Program-made: the position numbers and the translations under genes | Notes under the pieces: generated by a model | Told to the model about the DNA's origin: nothing | What the model saw: the letters and a program-made list of their open reading frames with translations, nothing else | Database searches by the model: none | Shown: positions 46,427 through 55,099 of the stretch, piece after piece | How positions within the stretch are numbered: the stretch's first letter is position 1 | How the letters are laid out: each line of letters begins with the position of its first letter | Origin: Shinella zoogloeoides | GTDB taxonomy: Bacteria > Pseudomonadota > Alphaproteobacteria > Rhizobiales > Rhizobiaceae | Length of the DNA: 64,000 bases | Direction of reading: 5' to 3' | Assembly (NCBI RefSeq): GCF_033705735.1 | Contig: NZ_CP131131.1 | Location: forward strand, 1,488,001 to 1,552,000

Positions 46427-46440
46427 GAAAACACTTTTTC
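46427..46440. promoter_or_regulatory. GAAAA-N4-TTTTC inverted repeat 1 (RpiR operator candidate)
   Basis: GAAAACACTTTTTC within TGAAAA-CACT-TTTTCA. It lies in the 347-base divergent region between the MFS gene (start 46268) and the RpiR gene (start 46616); a second copy of the same architecture stands 46 bases further (about four helical turns). Confidence 0.6.
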
Positions 46441-46472
46441 ACAGAAGGCGTCCACAAAAAAATACATTCATG

Positions 46473-46486
46473 GAAAAACTATTTTC
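46473..46486. promoter_or_regulatory. GAAAA-N4-TTTTC inverted repeat 2 (RpiR operator candidate)
   Basis: GAAAAACTATTTTC. Same arms and spacer length as the repeat at 46427. The rest of the 347-base region (46269-46615) holds an A-rich tract around 46457-46480 and no further gene. Confidence 0.6.
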
Positions 46487-46615
46487 AGGCGCCCCCTTCC
46501 GGCCTAAGGAAAACGTGCTGAACCTCTTGTTATCACGGCTATTTCTATCAGCCTCGGCGAAAAGGCAGTTCCCTTCCCGGCCGGCAACGGCTAGAGTTCA
46601 CGAAAGAAGATTTTC

Positions 46616-47476
46616 ATGGATGCCCGGATGCAGCAGCCCGTTCCCAAGCAGTCATTTCTCCAGCGCATCAGAAACGAGTTGCGCCAGATGCATCCGGCGG
46701 AGCGGCGGCTGGCGGATTTCGTGCTCAGCTTTCCGGGGGAGCTTGCAAGCTATACCGCATCAGAGCTGGCGCGGCTGGCGAATGTCTCCAACGCCACCGT
46801 CTCGCGCTTCGTGCAGCGGCTCGGTTATACGAATTACGAGGAAGCGCGCCGGCATGTGCGGTCCGAGCAGATGTCGGGCGCCGCGCTCTACCGCGTCGTG
46901 TCGCCCGCCGACCCGCCGGACCAGACGCTGCATGCCCATCTCCAGCAGATTCACGCCAATATCGACCGCTCCTTCGCGGCCATCACCCTGCAGGAGATCG
47001 ACGACGTCGCGCAGGCGATGCTGTCGGCCCGCCGCGTCTGGATCGTCGGCTTCCGCACCAGCCAGTCCTTCGCCACCTACCTGCAATGGCAGGTCCAGCA
47101 GATCATCGAGAACACGGTGTCGCTTCCCCATGCCGGCCAGACGATGGCCGAGCATATCGCCAGTATCGGAAGGGAGGATTGCGTCATCGCCTACGGGCTG
47201 CGCCGGCAGGTCCGCGCCTTCCCGCTCATCCTCTCGCAGATCGTCAAGACCGGCGCGAAGACGATGGTCGTGACGGACGACGACTGCGAGCGCCTTGGCG
47301 AGGTGACATGGCATTTCCGCTGCCAGACGGCAGCGGCCGGGCCGCTCTACAGCCATGTCGCCGTCATGGCCCTGACGGACCTGCTCGCGACCCGCGTGAT
47401 GGAGCTTGCCGGCGCCAAGCGCCGCGGCCGCCTCTCGGCCATCGAGACGCTCCACGACGCGATCGAGGAAATCTAG
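46616..47476 (+). CDS. RpiR-family transcriptional regulator (HTH + SIS)
   Basis: 286 aa. N-terminal RpiR helix-turn-helix (about 12-90) with YTASELARLANVSNATVSRF; C-terminal SIS sugar-phosphate-binding-like domain (about 125-265) with RRVWIVGFRTSQSFATYLQW and the EDCVIAYGLRR loop. AAAGAAG precedes the ATG. Divergent from the MFS gene and next to the phosphatase of the ABC operon, which converges on it. Could sense a phosphorylated or free metabolite of either pathway. Confidence 0.9.
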   Translation: MDARMQQPVPKQSFLQRIRNELRQMHPAERRLADFVLSFPGELASYTASELARLANVSNATVSRFVQRLGYTNYEEARRHVRSEQMSGAALYRVVSPADPPDQTLHAHLQQIHANIDRSFAAITLQEIDDVAQAMLSARRVWIVGFRTSQSFATYLQWQVQQIIENTVSLPHAGQTMAEHIASIGREDCVIAYGLRRQVRAFPLILSQIVKTGAKTMVVTDDDCERLGEVTWHFRCQTAAAGPLYSHVAVMALTDLLATRVMELAGAKRRGRLSAIETLHDAIEEI

Positions 47477-47478
47477 GC

Positions 47479-48258
47479 TCAGCCGGCCCCCAGCAGGTCC
47501 AGCGCCTTCGCGTGCAGCGCCTCGTCCCCCGCCGCCACGACGCAGCCGCGCCAGGCAAGATCGAGCGGGCCGCCCCGCCAGTCCGTCACGATGCCGCCGG
47601 CACCTTCGATGATGGCGGTCGGCGCGAAGAGGTCGTAGGCGTCGAAGCCGGCATCGACGGCAAGGTCGGTGCGGCCGCGGGCAAGGCAGGCATAACTGTA
47701 GCAGCTTCCGCCGTACTGGGTGAACTGCACGGCATCGTCGAGACGTGCGAAGGGCGCGCGGTCCGCTTCCGGAATGAAGCGCGGATTGGAAGATGTCATA
47801 TAGGCGTCGGCAAGGGAGGTGCCCTTGCGGCAGCGGATCGCCTTGCCATTGTGCCATGCGCCTCGGCCGGAAATGCCCGTGAGCCGTTCGCCGGTGGCCG
47901 GAAGATCGATGACGCCGAGCAGCGGCTTGCCGCCGCGCGCCAGCGAAATCAGCGTGCCGTAGACGGGAATGCCCGCGACCCAGGCCGCCGTGCCGTCGAT
48001 GGGATCCAGCACCCAGACGAATTCGGCGTCAAGCCGTTCGCTGCCATATTCCTCGCCCATGATGCCGTGGTCCGGGAAGGCCGCGTGGATTTCCTCGCGC
48101 AGCCGTGCCTCGACGGCGCGGTCGGTGGCGGTCACGAAACTCGCATCCTGCTTGAGGTCGACACGGGGCGCCTCCTGCGCGGCGGCAAGAAGCAGGGCGC
48201 GGGAGCTGTCGGCGATCTTTTCGGCGAAGGCGAGGAAGGTTTCGGCAATATCGGTCAT
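47479..48258 (-). CDS. Inositol-monophosphatase-family phosphatase (HisN-like)
   Basis: 259 aa from ATG 48258 (a TTG at 48270 is the alternative). Li-sensitive phosphatase motifs: Glu-Glu in GIMGEEYGSE, metal-binding DPIDGTAAW and late GFDAYDLFAP with GGIVTDWRGG. The family includes histidinol-phosphatases, inositol monophosphatases and PAP phosphatases. Here it is the end of the operon that encodes an amino acid importer, so a role in the same catabolic route is likely; true histidinol phosphate activity is not claimed. Ends 2 bases short of the RpiR stop. Confidence 0.87.
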   Translation of the reverse strand: MTDIAETFLAFAEKIADSSRALLLAAAQEAPRVDLKQDASFVTATDRAVEARLREEIHAAFPDHGIMGEEYGSERLDAEFVWVLDPIDGTAAWVAGIPVYGTLISLARGGKPLLGVIDLPATGERLTGISGRGAWHNGKAIRCRKGTSLADAYMTSSNPRFIPEADRAPFARLDDAVQFTQYGGSCYSYACLARGRTDLAVDAGFDAYDLFAPTAIIEGAGGIVTDWRGGPLDLAWRGCVVAAGDEALHAKALDLLGAG

Positions 48259-48266
48259 GTCTGATC

Positions 48267-49004
48267 TCAATGGGCAAGAATCTGTCCGAGGAACGTGCGG
48301 GCGCGCTCGGATTTGGGGGCTGCGAAGAATTCGGCCGGTGTGGAGACCTCGACGATCTCGCCACGGTCCATGAAGACGATGCGGTCGGCCACCGAGCGGG
48401 CAAAGCCCATCTCGTGCGTCACGCAGACCATCGTCATGCCCTCGCGGGCAAGGTCGGTCATGACGTCCAGCACCTCCGAGATCATCTCCGGGTCGAGCGC
48501 GGAGGTCGGCTCGTCGAACAGCATGACCTCCGGGTTCATGCAGAGCGCGCGGGCGATCGCCACGCGCTGCTGCTGGCCGCCGGAAAGCTGGGAGGGATAT
48601 TTGTGCGCTTGGTCGGGAATGCGTACGCGGTTGAGGTACTTCATCGCGATGGCCTCGGCCTCCGGCGTCGGCATCCGGCGCACCAGCCGGGGCGCGAGCG
48701 TCAGGTTTTCGAGGACCGTCATGTGCGGGAAGAGGTTGAAACTCTGGAACACCATGCCCACCTCGCGCCGCACGAGGTCGATCTTCTTCTCGTCGTCCGT
48801 CAGCTCCTCGCCGCCGACGAGGATGCGACCGCTATTGTGCTCCTCCAGCCGGTTGATGCAGCGGATCATCGTCGATTTTCCCGAGCCGGATGGCCCGCAG
48901 ACGACGACCTTCTCCCCCTTGGCGATCGTGAGGTCCACATCCTTCAGGGCGTGGTAGGTGCCGTAGAACTTGTTCATCTTTTCCAGGACGATGATATCCG
49001 TCAT
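48267..49004 (-). CDS. Polar amino acid ABC transporter ATP-binding protein
   Basis: 245 aa from ATG 49004. Walker A GPSGSGKS, signature LSGGQQQR, Walker [15 protein letters not shown] and His switch [14 protein letters not shown]: the GlnQ/HisP class of polar amino acid importers. Four bases separate it from the permease upstream. Energises the importer made by the two permease genes and the binding protein at 50451. Confidence 0.93.
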   Translation of the reverse strand: MTDIIVLEKMNKFYGTYHALKDVDLTIAKGEKVVVCGPSGSGKSTMIRCINRLEEHNSGRILVGGEELTDDEKKIDLVRREVGMVFQSFNLFPHMTVLENLTLAPRLVRRMPTPEAEAIAMKYLNRVRIPDQAHKYPSQLSGGQQQRVAIARALCMNPEVMLFDEPTSALDPEMISEVLDVMTDLAREGMTMVCVTHEMGFARSVADRIVFMDRGEIVEVSTPAEFFAAPKSERARTFLGQILAH

Positions 49005-49008
49005 GGCG

Positions 49009-49701
49009 TCAGGTCCTTCTTGCATGGCGGTTCGCATAGGTTTCGATCATCGAGAAGCCGGTCTGGATGATCCAGACGAGCACGAGATAGATGATCGTCG
49101 CGGCGATGAAGATCTCGTAGGGAGCGAAGGTGTCGGCGACGATGGTGCGGGCGACGCCCGTCATCTCCATCAGCGTGACGGTGGAGGCGAGCGCGGTCGA
49201 TTTCAGCATCGACACGATCTCGTTGCCGTAGGCCGGAAGCGCCAGCCGCACGGCGAGCGGCGCCGTGATGCGGCTTGCCCGCTGGAATTTGCTGAGGCCG
49301 AGCGCCTTGCCCGCCTCGACGAAGCCCTTGTCGACACCCAGCACCCCGCCGCGCAGGATTTCCGAGACATAGGCGGCCGTGTTCAGCGAAAGCGCGATGA
49401 CCGAGCACCAGTAGGGCTCGCGCAGGATCGGCCAGAGGATGCTGTGGCGAATGAAGCCGAACTGCGGCAGGCCGTGATAGATCACGAAGAGCTGCACGAG
49501 CAGCGGCGTGCCGCGGAAGAAGTAGATATAGGCCTTGGCCGGCCAGACCAGCCAGGCCCGTTTGGAAAGCCGCATCAGCAGGATGCCGACGGCGAGTACC
49601 AGCCCGATCAGGGTCGAGACGACGAGGAGGTTGAGCGTCAGCCCGAGGCCGTGCAGGATCTTCGGCAGGCTGGTGGCGATCAGCGAGACGTCGAAATTCA
49701 T
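49009..49701 (-). CDS. Polar amino acid ABC transporter permease (HisQ/GlnP-like)
   Basis: 230 aa, about five membrane helices; the transporter loop appears as [20 protein letters not shown]. The ATG at 49701 overlaps the preceding permease stop (ATGA). Pairs with that permease as heterodimer in the inner membrane. An apparent longer frame reaching to 50373 is just the neighbour gene read in another frame. Confidence 0.93.
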   Translation of the reverse strand: MNFDVSLIATSLPKILHGLGLTLNLLVVSTLIGLVLAVGILLMRLSKRAWLVWPAKAYIYFFRGTPLLVQLFVIYHGLPQFGFIRHSILWPILREPYWCSVIALSLNTAAYVSEILRGGVLGVDKGFVEAGKALGLSKFQRASRITAPLAVRLALPAYGNEIVSMLKSTALASTVTLMEMTGVARTIVADTFAPYEIFIAATIIYLVLVWIIQTGFSMIETYANRHARRT

Positions 49702-50393
49702 CGTGCACCTCTCAGATGGCGGTTGGCGCGCAGTTCGAGCCAGGCGACGATAGAGGTGATGACGGTCGTCACGGCGAGGTAGATCAGGGCCACCGTCATG
49801 TAGAGCAGGAAGGGCCGGTGGATGATGGAATTCGCCATCTTGGCGACGAAGAGGATTTCCTCGAGGCCGATGATCGAGACGAGGGCCGTATCCTTCATGA
49901 TGGACAGCATGTGGTTGCCGAAATTCGGCAGCGCCAGCCGCCACATCTGCGGAAAGCGCACATAGCGGAAGATCTGGTGGCGCTTGAGGCTGAGCGCCCG
50001 CGCCGCCTCGACCTGACCGCGGTCGACGCCAAGGAAGGCGCCGCGGAAGGTCTCCGTCATATAGGCGCCGACGATGAGGCCGATCGCGATGGAGCCCGCC
50101 CAGAACGGCGGCAGGTCGATGAACTTCACCGACGGATCGAAGACCTGCACGAACCAGGTCAGCGTGATGGCCATGCCGAAATAGAAGAGCAGCAGCACCA
50201 GAAGCTCCGGCGCGCCGCGAAAGACGATGGTGTAGGCCTGGGCGATGCCGCGCAGGACGCGGCTGTTCGAAAGCTTGGCCGAAGCGCCGAGCAGCCCGCA
50301 CACCACCGCGATGACGAGCGCGATGCAGAAGACCTGCAACACCGTCAGCAGGCCGAAGAAGAAATCGTCCCACCAGCCGTCGAGTAGCGACAT
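49698..50393 (-). CDS. Polar amino acid ABC transporter permease (HisM-like)
   Basis: 231 aa, about five membrane helices, with the loop EAARALSLKRHQIFRYVRFP. First permease gene after the binding protein, 57 bases away, with a stable hairpin in that gap. Its stop overlaps the next permease start. Confidence 0.93.
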   Translation of the reverse strand: MSLLDGWWDDFFFGLLTVLQVFCIALVIAVVCGLLGASAKLSNSRVLRGIAQAYTIVFRGAPELLVLLLFYFGMAITLTWFVQVFDPSVKFIDLPPFWAGSIAIGLIVGAYMTETFRGAFLGVDRGQVEAARALSLKRHQIFRYVRFPQMWRLALPNFGNHMLSIMKDTALVSIIGLEEILFVAKMANSIIHRPFLLYMTVALIYLAVTTVITSIVAWLELRANRHLRGAR

Positions 50394-50417
50394 GGCGATA
50401 CCTCCCTAGAGCAAGCC

Positions 50418-50440
50418 GGGCGCCGCACGGCGCGGCGCCC
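50418..50440 (-). terminator. Intercistronic hairpin after the binding-protein gene
   Basis: GGGCGCCGC (50418-50426) and GCGGCGCCC (50432-50440), perfect 9-bp stem, 5-base loop, no T-tract. It lies between the binding-protein stop (50451) and the permease start (50393). Typical element that partly ends or protects the binding-protein message so that this gene is made in excess. Confidence 0.55.
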
Positions 50441-50450
50441 GCGGGTTCCT

Positions 50451-51263
50451 TTACTCGCCGACGCCCTTCCAGCCCGACGGCTGGATGGAGAAGGGGAAGT
50501 ATTTGCTGCTGTACTTTTCGAGCGATCCGTCCTTGATCATGTCTTCCAGCGCCTTGTCGATCTTGGCGAGCAATTCGTCATTGCCCTTGCGCAGGCCGAC
50601 GCCGACGCCCGGACCGAAATATTCGACTTCGTCGATCGGCGGCGAGACGAACTCGAAGCCTGCGCCGTTCTCCTTGCTGAGGAAATCGAGATAGGCCTTC
50701 ATGGGGTTGGTGATGGCGATGTCGATGCGGCCGTTCTGCAGGTCGAGCAGCATCGGCTGGGCGCCGTCATAGAGCACGATCTCGGCGCCCGGCAGCTTGG
50801 CTTCCACCCACTTGGCATAGGTCGAGGCGCGCTCGACGCCGAAGCGCAGGCCGTTGAAAGCCTCCGGGTTCGGCTTGCCGGCATCGTCGAAGAGCTTCAG
50901 CCCGGCATCCTTCGCCCCCAGGATACGGCCGAGCGAGACGCGGTAGGGAATGGAGAAGTCGATCTTCTGCTTGCGCTCCTCGGTGATCGACATGGAGGCG
51001 ACGATGAGGTCGAACTTGCTGGCGAGAAGCGCCGGCAGCATGCCGTCCCATTCCTGGCAGACATATTCGAGATCCACGCCGATGCGCTCGGCGATGCCCT
51101 TGGCGACATCGACGTCGTAGCCGGCCATCTCCCCCTCGGGCGTGCGATAGTTGAACGGGGCATAGGTGCATTCCATGCCGACGCGCAGGGTTTCCGCATG
51201 GGCAGGCATCGCGCCCGCCAAGCCTACAATTGCGGCGGACAACAGACCGATCATGAATTTCAT
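50451..51263 (-). CDS. Amino acid ABC transporter substrate-binding protein
   Basis: 270 aa periplasmic protein, signal peptide about 1-23 (MPAHAE), then the SBP family 3 domain: VGMECTYAPFNYRTPEGEMAG, GYDVDVAKGIAERIG and FDLIVASMSITEERKQKIDF, all typical of the polar amino acid (Lys/Arg/Orn/His, opine) binding group. First gene of the importer operon. Divergent from the aminotransferase, which may use the imported compound. Confidence 0.93.
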   Translation of the reverse strand: MKFMIGLLSAAIVGLAGAMPAHAETLRVGMECTYAPFNYRTPEGEMAGYDVDVAKGIAERIGVDLEYVCQEWDGMLPALLASKFDLIVASMSITEERKQKIDFSIPYRVSLGRILGAKDAGLKLFDDAGKPNPEAFNGLRFGVERASTYAKWVEAKLPGAEIVLYDGAQPMLLDLQNGRIDIAITNPMKAYLDFLSKENGAGFEFVSPPIDEVEYFGPGVGVGLRKGNDELLAKIDKALEDMIKDGSLEKYSSKYFPFSIQPSGWKGVGE

Positions 51264-51377
51264 GGCATTCCCCTTTTCTTGTTGGCTCGGGCCTTACGGC
51301 GGTCCTCTTCCGCCGGTGGGGAACGATGCGCCTGCACAATGGGGGATGAAATCCACCCAAAGGATGATGGCCGGCAT

Positions 51378-51390
51378 CACCCTCAGGGTG
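51378..51390. promoter_or_regulatory. Palindrome before the aminotransferase gene (operator candidate)
   Basis: CACCC-TCA-GGGTG, 13 bases, located 61 bases upstream of the ATG at 51452 in the 188-base divergent region. A wider repeat (ATCCACCC at 51351 and GGGTGGAT at 51386) overlaps it. The LuxR-type regulator encoded 1 kb downstream is one possible binder; not shown. Confidence 0.4.
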
Positions 51391-51451
51391 GATGGATTGT
51401 GTCGCGCGCTTGATCTAGCCCTTGTCTTCAGAAGGCAAAGGGAGAGCCATC

Positions 51452-52564
51452 ATGAAATATGCACGCATGCCCATCGAGCTGGAATCGCCGGAACAGCTCG
51501 GCTACGACACGATCCGCTACAACCTCTCGGAAAGCTCGGTCGCCGACCGCAGGCTCGGCGAGCTGAATCTCAAGCTGGACGACATCCTGCTGTGCTACGG
51601 CGACCATCGCGGCGCGCCGGACCTGCGCCGCATGATCGCCGGCACGGGCACCGGCCTCTCGCCGGACGACGTGCTGGTGACCGCGGGCGCGGCGGGCGCG
51701 CTCTTCATCATCTCGACCTCGATGCTGCAGGCCGGCGACCACATCGTCGTGGTGCGGCCGAACTATGCCACCAACCTCGAGACGCCGCGGGCCATCGGCT
51801 GCGACATGAGCATCGTCGACCTCACCTTCGAGACCGGCTACCGGCTCGACCTTGCGGCGCTCGAAGCGGCGATCCGGCCGGAGACGAAATATCTCTCCGT
51901 CACCTATCCGCACAATCCGACGGGCGTGATGATCAGCGAGGAGGAACTGAAGGCGCTCGTCGCCCTCGTCGAGCGCAAGGGCATTCGCCTGCTCTTCGAC
52001 GAGACCTACCGCGAGATGACCTTCGGCACGATGCTGCCGGTGGCCGCCAGCCTCTCGGACCGGGTGATCAGCGTTTCCTCGCTCTCCAAGACCTACGGCA
52101 TTCCGGGCATCCGCATCGGCTGGCTGATCACGCGCGATGCCGCGCTGATGGATACGTTCCTCGCCGCCCGCGAGCAGATCGGCATTTCCGGCAGCACCGT
52201 GGACGAGTACATCGCCTATGTCGCGCTTCGCCAGCGCGGCGAATGGCTGGCCTTCAACAATGCCCGCATCGCCAGCGCCTTCGCCATCGTCAAGGAATGG
52301 ATCGTCGCCGAACCGCTCGTCGAGTGGATCGAGCCCTCCGGCGGCTGCGTCTGCTTCCCGCGCATCGTGCCCTCGGCGAATGTCGACCTCGCCGCCTTCC
52401 ACGAAAGCCTCTACAGCCGCCACCAGGCCTATGTCGGCCGCGGCCGCTGGTTCGAGCAGGACGACCGGCACTTCCGCATCGGCTATGCCTGGCCGACGGA
52501 AGACGAGCTGCGCAAGGGCCTTGCCGCGATCTCGGCGGCCATCCGCGAGAGCCTCAAGGGCTGA
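51452..52564 (+). CDS. PLP-dependent aminotransferase (class I/II)
   Basis: 370 aa from ATG 51452 (GGGAGA upstream). Fold-type I aminotransferase: SVTYPHNPTGVMISEEE with the Asn-Pro-Thr-Gly motif, LFDETYREM (Asp and Tyr of the cofactor site), and the Schiff-base Lys in SLSKTYGIPGIRIGW followed by an Arg. Probably transaminates the amino acid taken up by the divergent ABC importer. A strong terminator follows. Confidence 0.9.
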   Translation: MKYARMPIELESPEQLGYDTIRYNLSESSVADRRLGELNLKLDDILLCYGDHRGAPDLRRMIAGTGTGLSPDDVLVTAGAAGALFIISTSMLQAGDHIVVVRPNYATNLETPRAIGCDMSIVDLTFETGYRLDLAALEAAIRPETKYLSVTYPHNPTGVMISEEELKALVALVERKGIRLLFDETYREMTFGTMLPVAASLSDRVISVSSLSKTYGIPGIRIGWLITRDAALMDTFLAAREQIGISGSTVDEYIAYVALRQRGEWLAFNNARIASAFAIVKEWIVAEPLVEWIEPSGGCVCFPRIVPSANVDLAAFHESLYSRHQAYVGRGRWFEQDDRHFRIGYAWPTEDELRKGLAAISAAIRESLKG

Positions 52565-52574
52565 ACAATGCGAA

Positions 52575-52614
52575 GGGGCGCGGTCGCCGCGCCCCTCTTC
52601 GCCCGGTTTTCTTT
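52575..52614 (+). terminator. Rho-independent terminator, aminotransferase gene
   Basis: GGGGCGCG (52575-52582) and CGCGCCCC (52588-52595) with a 5-base loop; GCGAA/TTCGC arms extend it. It is followed by GGTTTTCTTT. The convergent LuxR-type gene ends inside the T-tract (52613). Confidence 0.82.
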
Positions 52615-53434
52615 AGAGATTAAGGCTGCGCAGGAAGGCGGAGAACAGTTCCTGCTGGGTCGACAGGTTGAGCTTGGCGTAGAGCTTCTGCCGGTGCGTC
52701 TTCACCGTCGCGATCGAGATGCCGAGGTGATAGCTGATCGATTCGCTGGAATGCCCCTTCAGGATGAGAAGCGCCACCTCCCGCTCGCGCGGGCTCAGCA
52801 GACCGTGGCCGAAATCGCTGAAGAGATGGTCGATGGCGCGGGGCTGCTGCTGATTGCCGCTGCGGCCGAGATGTGCCCACAGCCGCCGGAAGACCGCCGT
52901 GATCAGCGGATGCGCCTCCCGCAGCCGCGCGACGGACGCCTCGTCGAAGCCGCCTTCACTGCGGATGCGCGACAGGCTGATCTCCGCCATGTCGCCGCCC
53001 GGCAGGTCCATGGCGATGAGCAATTCCTCCATGCCTTCCGGCCATCCATGGGTGCGATAACCCAGTTCCTCGTCCTCGTGACGGCGGATTTCGAGACCGT
53101 GATAAAGACCGGAATCGAGATAATTGTCGGGGGCGAGATCCCGCATCAGGTAGACGCCGGCCGGCAGGCCGGCGAGATAGGCGTTGTAGAAGGGATTGAG
53201 CAGGTAGGTGCCGGCTATGAAAAGCTGGACCGCACGCTTGGCCCGTGGGCCCGAGAACGTATCGAAGACGTAGCTCGGGCCGCCCTCGCGCCGATGCACC
53301 ACCGAAAGGGCAAGCTGGAAGGGCGCGACCGCCCCGATGGCTGCCAGAAGCGCTGGCGCACCGTCGGGCTGGTCATAGCGGTCGAGCGCGTGGGCGAAGG
53401 GCGCTACCCAGTTGGCGGCGGGCGATTCTGGCAT
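52613..53434 (-). CDS. LuxR-family (GerE-type HTH) transcriptional regulator
   Basis: 273 aa. C-terminal HTH (about 212-273): LSPREREVALLILKGHSSES and ISIATVKTHRQKLYAKLNLS are the LuxR/FixJ recognition helices. The N-terminal two-thirds (about 1-200) shows no receiver and no acyl-homoserine-lactone-binding motif; it reads like a small-molecule sensor. Convergent with the aminotransferase and upstream of the class V aminotransferase on the same strand side, so it may control this cluster. Confidence 0.86.
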   Translation of the reverse strand: MPESPAANWVAPFAHALDRYDQPDGAPALLAAIGAVAPFQLALSVVHRREGGPSYVFDTFSGPRAKRAVQLFIAGTYLLNPFYNAYLAGLPAGVYLMRDLAPDNYLDSGLYHGLEIRRHEDEELGYRTHGWPEGMEELLIAMDLPGGDMAEISLSRIRSEGGFDEASVARLREAHPLITAVFRRLWAHLGRSGNQQQPRAIDHLFSDFGHGLLSPREREVALLILKGHSSESISYHLGISIATVKTHRQKLYAKLNLSTQQELFSAFLRSLNL

Positions 53435-53497
53435 GGGTCCATCTGCTAAACTCCCGAAGGAAAACGATTACTTTCGCTCCTTTACGACAGGCTGTCG

Positions 53498-54733
53498 CTA
53501 GGCGACAAGCCTTTCGATCGCCGTGAGCGTGCGCTCGATCTCCTCGGCGGAATTGTAGTGGGCGATGCCGATGCGGACGACGCCCTCGTCTTCCGGCAGG
53601 CCGAGATGGCGGGCGGGCTCCAGCGCGTAATTGTGGCCGGACCAGATATTGATGTCCTCCGCCGCCAGCGCCTCGGCGAAGCGATGCGTCGAGACGCGTT
53701 CGTGGGTAAAGGAGATCGTCGGCACGCGGTGGGCGAAGAGGTTGGGATTGGCGATGCCGACCAGCCGGACGCCCGGAAGGCCCGTCAGCCCGCTGATCAG
53801 CCGGCGCGTCAGGGCCGCCTCGTAGGAATCGAACGAGTGGTAGGCGCCCGCCATGCGCTCGCGCCGCGTGCCGGCATGGCCATTCGCCTCGCCCGCCCAG
53901 GCGAGATAGTCGATCGTCGCGGTGAGGCCGGCGAGAAGCTCCGTCTGCGGCGTCCCCGTGCAGAAGCGGTCCGGAATATCGTCGCTCTGGCAGCGCACGC
54001 GATGGGGCGGCAGCGCGCGCAGCAACTCCTCCCGCCCCCACAGCACGCCGAGATGCGGGCCGAAGAACTTGTAGGAGGAGCAGACGAGGAAATCGCAGCC
54101 GATCGCCCGCACATCCGGCAGACGATGCGGTGCGAGCTGCACCGCGTCGATCCAGACGAGCGCGCCCGCCGCCTTGGCCAGCGCCGTCAGCGCGGCGACG
54201 TCGTTGATGCTGCCGGTCATGTTGGACGCATAGTTGAGCGCGAGGAACTTCGTGCGCGGCGTGAGAAGGGCCGCAAGGTCCTCCGGCTCGATGCGCCAGC
54301 TTTCCGTGTTGAAGGCAAGCCACTTCACCACCAGCCCGTAGGCTTCGGCCATCGCCAGCCAGGGCGAGACGTTTCCTTCATGGTCCATCCGCGTGACGAT
54401 GATCTCGTCGCCGGGCGAAAACGTCCTGCCGATGACGCGCCCCATCTGGAAGGCGAGCGTCGTCATGTTCGGGCCGATGATCATCTCCTGCCAGGAGGCC
54501 GCGTTGACGAATTCCGCCGCCGCATCGTGCGCCGTCCGCCAGATGGCGTCCGCGCGCTGCGAGGCGGCGAACCGGCCGCCGAGATTGGCGGATGCCGTCG
54601 CCATCGCATCGGCCACGGCCGCGATGACAGGCCGGGGAACGAGCGTTCCGGCGGGATTGTCGAGATAAGCGGTGCGGGAGCCGTCGAGGGCCGGGAAGGA
54701 AGCGCGGATCAGGTCGATGGGATAGGCGGTCAT
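53498..54733 (-). CDS. Class V aminotransferase / cysteine desulfurase-like PLP enzyme
   Basis: 411 aa from ATG 54733. Fold-type I PLP enzyme of the SufS/CsdA-like class: N-terminal YLDNPAGTLVPR, HEGNVSPWL (cofactor His), WIDAVQLAPH, and the Schiff-base Lys in FLVCSSYKFFGPHLG. The catalytic Cys of true cysteine desulfurases is not obvious, so an aminotransferase, lyase or deacetylase-linked role is possible. The two PLP genes and a LuxR-type regulator between them suggest one pathway. Its LuxR neighbour is 63 bases downstream in the same direction. Confidence 0.88.
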   Translation of the reverse strand: MTAYPIDLIRASFPALDGSRTAYLDNPAGTLVPRPVIAAVADAMATASANLGGRFAASQRADAIWRTAHDAAAEFVNAASWQEMIIGPNMTTLAFQMGRVIGRTFSPGDEIIVTRMDHEGNVSPWLAMAEAYGLVVKWLAFNTESWRIEPEDLAALLTPRTKFLALNYASNMTGSINDVAALTALAKAAGALVWIDAVQLAPHRLPDVRAIGCDFLVCSSYKFFGPHLGVLWGREELLRALPPHRVRCQSDDIPDRFCTGTPQTELLAGLTATIDYLAWAGEANGHAGTRRERMAGAYHSFDSYEAALTRRLISGLTGLPGVRLVGIANPNLFAHRVPTISFTHERVSTHRFAEALAAEDINIWSGHNYALEPARHLGLPEDEGVVRIGIAHYNSAEEIERTLTAIERLVA

Positions 54734-54827
54734 GGTCGGCACCCTTTGCAGAATACTGTATCTGCCTCCTGTGTGCCGCTTTCCGCCGGGCGCCGCCATC
54801 CTCCTAGAAGATGAGGGCAAGGCTGCC

Positions 54828-54995
54828 TCAGGTCCGTCCCGCGATCGCAACCGGCGTTGCCGAGGAAAAGGCGCTACCATGCGAGATGACCGGCTTTGCC
54901 GCCATTTCCCCTCTTACGTTCCGCAGCGCCATCGCGGAAACGACCGCGGCCAGCAGAATGGCTGTCAGCGACAGGTAGAACACGGCATCGTCCAT
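54828..54995 (-). CDS. Possible small membrane protein
   Basis: 55 aa (MDDAVFYLSLTAILLAAVVS then AMALRNVRGEMAAKPV...) with one membrane helix and a basic tail; CGGAAA is close to the ATG. It is the only coding candidate in the 366-base gap 54734-55099 between the class V aminotransferase and the Lrp gene. Support is weak: no family is recognised and the tail is low-complexity. The rest of the gap holds nothing I can name. Confidence 0.33.
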   Translation of the reverse strand: MDDAVFYLSLTAILLAAVVSAMALRNVRGEMAAKPVISHGSAFSSATPVAIAGRT

Positions 54996-55099
54996 TTTCC
55001 GATGTACAGGCATGGCGTGGCGTCCGGCTTGGTGAGGGTGGCCTTCCCCGGCAGCTTACGCCGATATCCGCCTGCAAGTCACCCGCCGATGCAGTCAGC

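Noticed and set aside
49009..50373. 454-aa frame suggesting a fused permease
   Set aside because: Only its last 230 aa are permease-like; the first half reads the neighbouring permease gene in another frame. Two separate genes with an ATGA overlap explain it.
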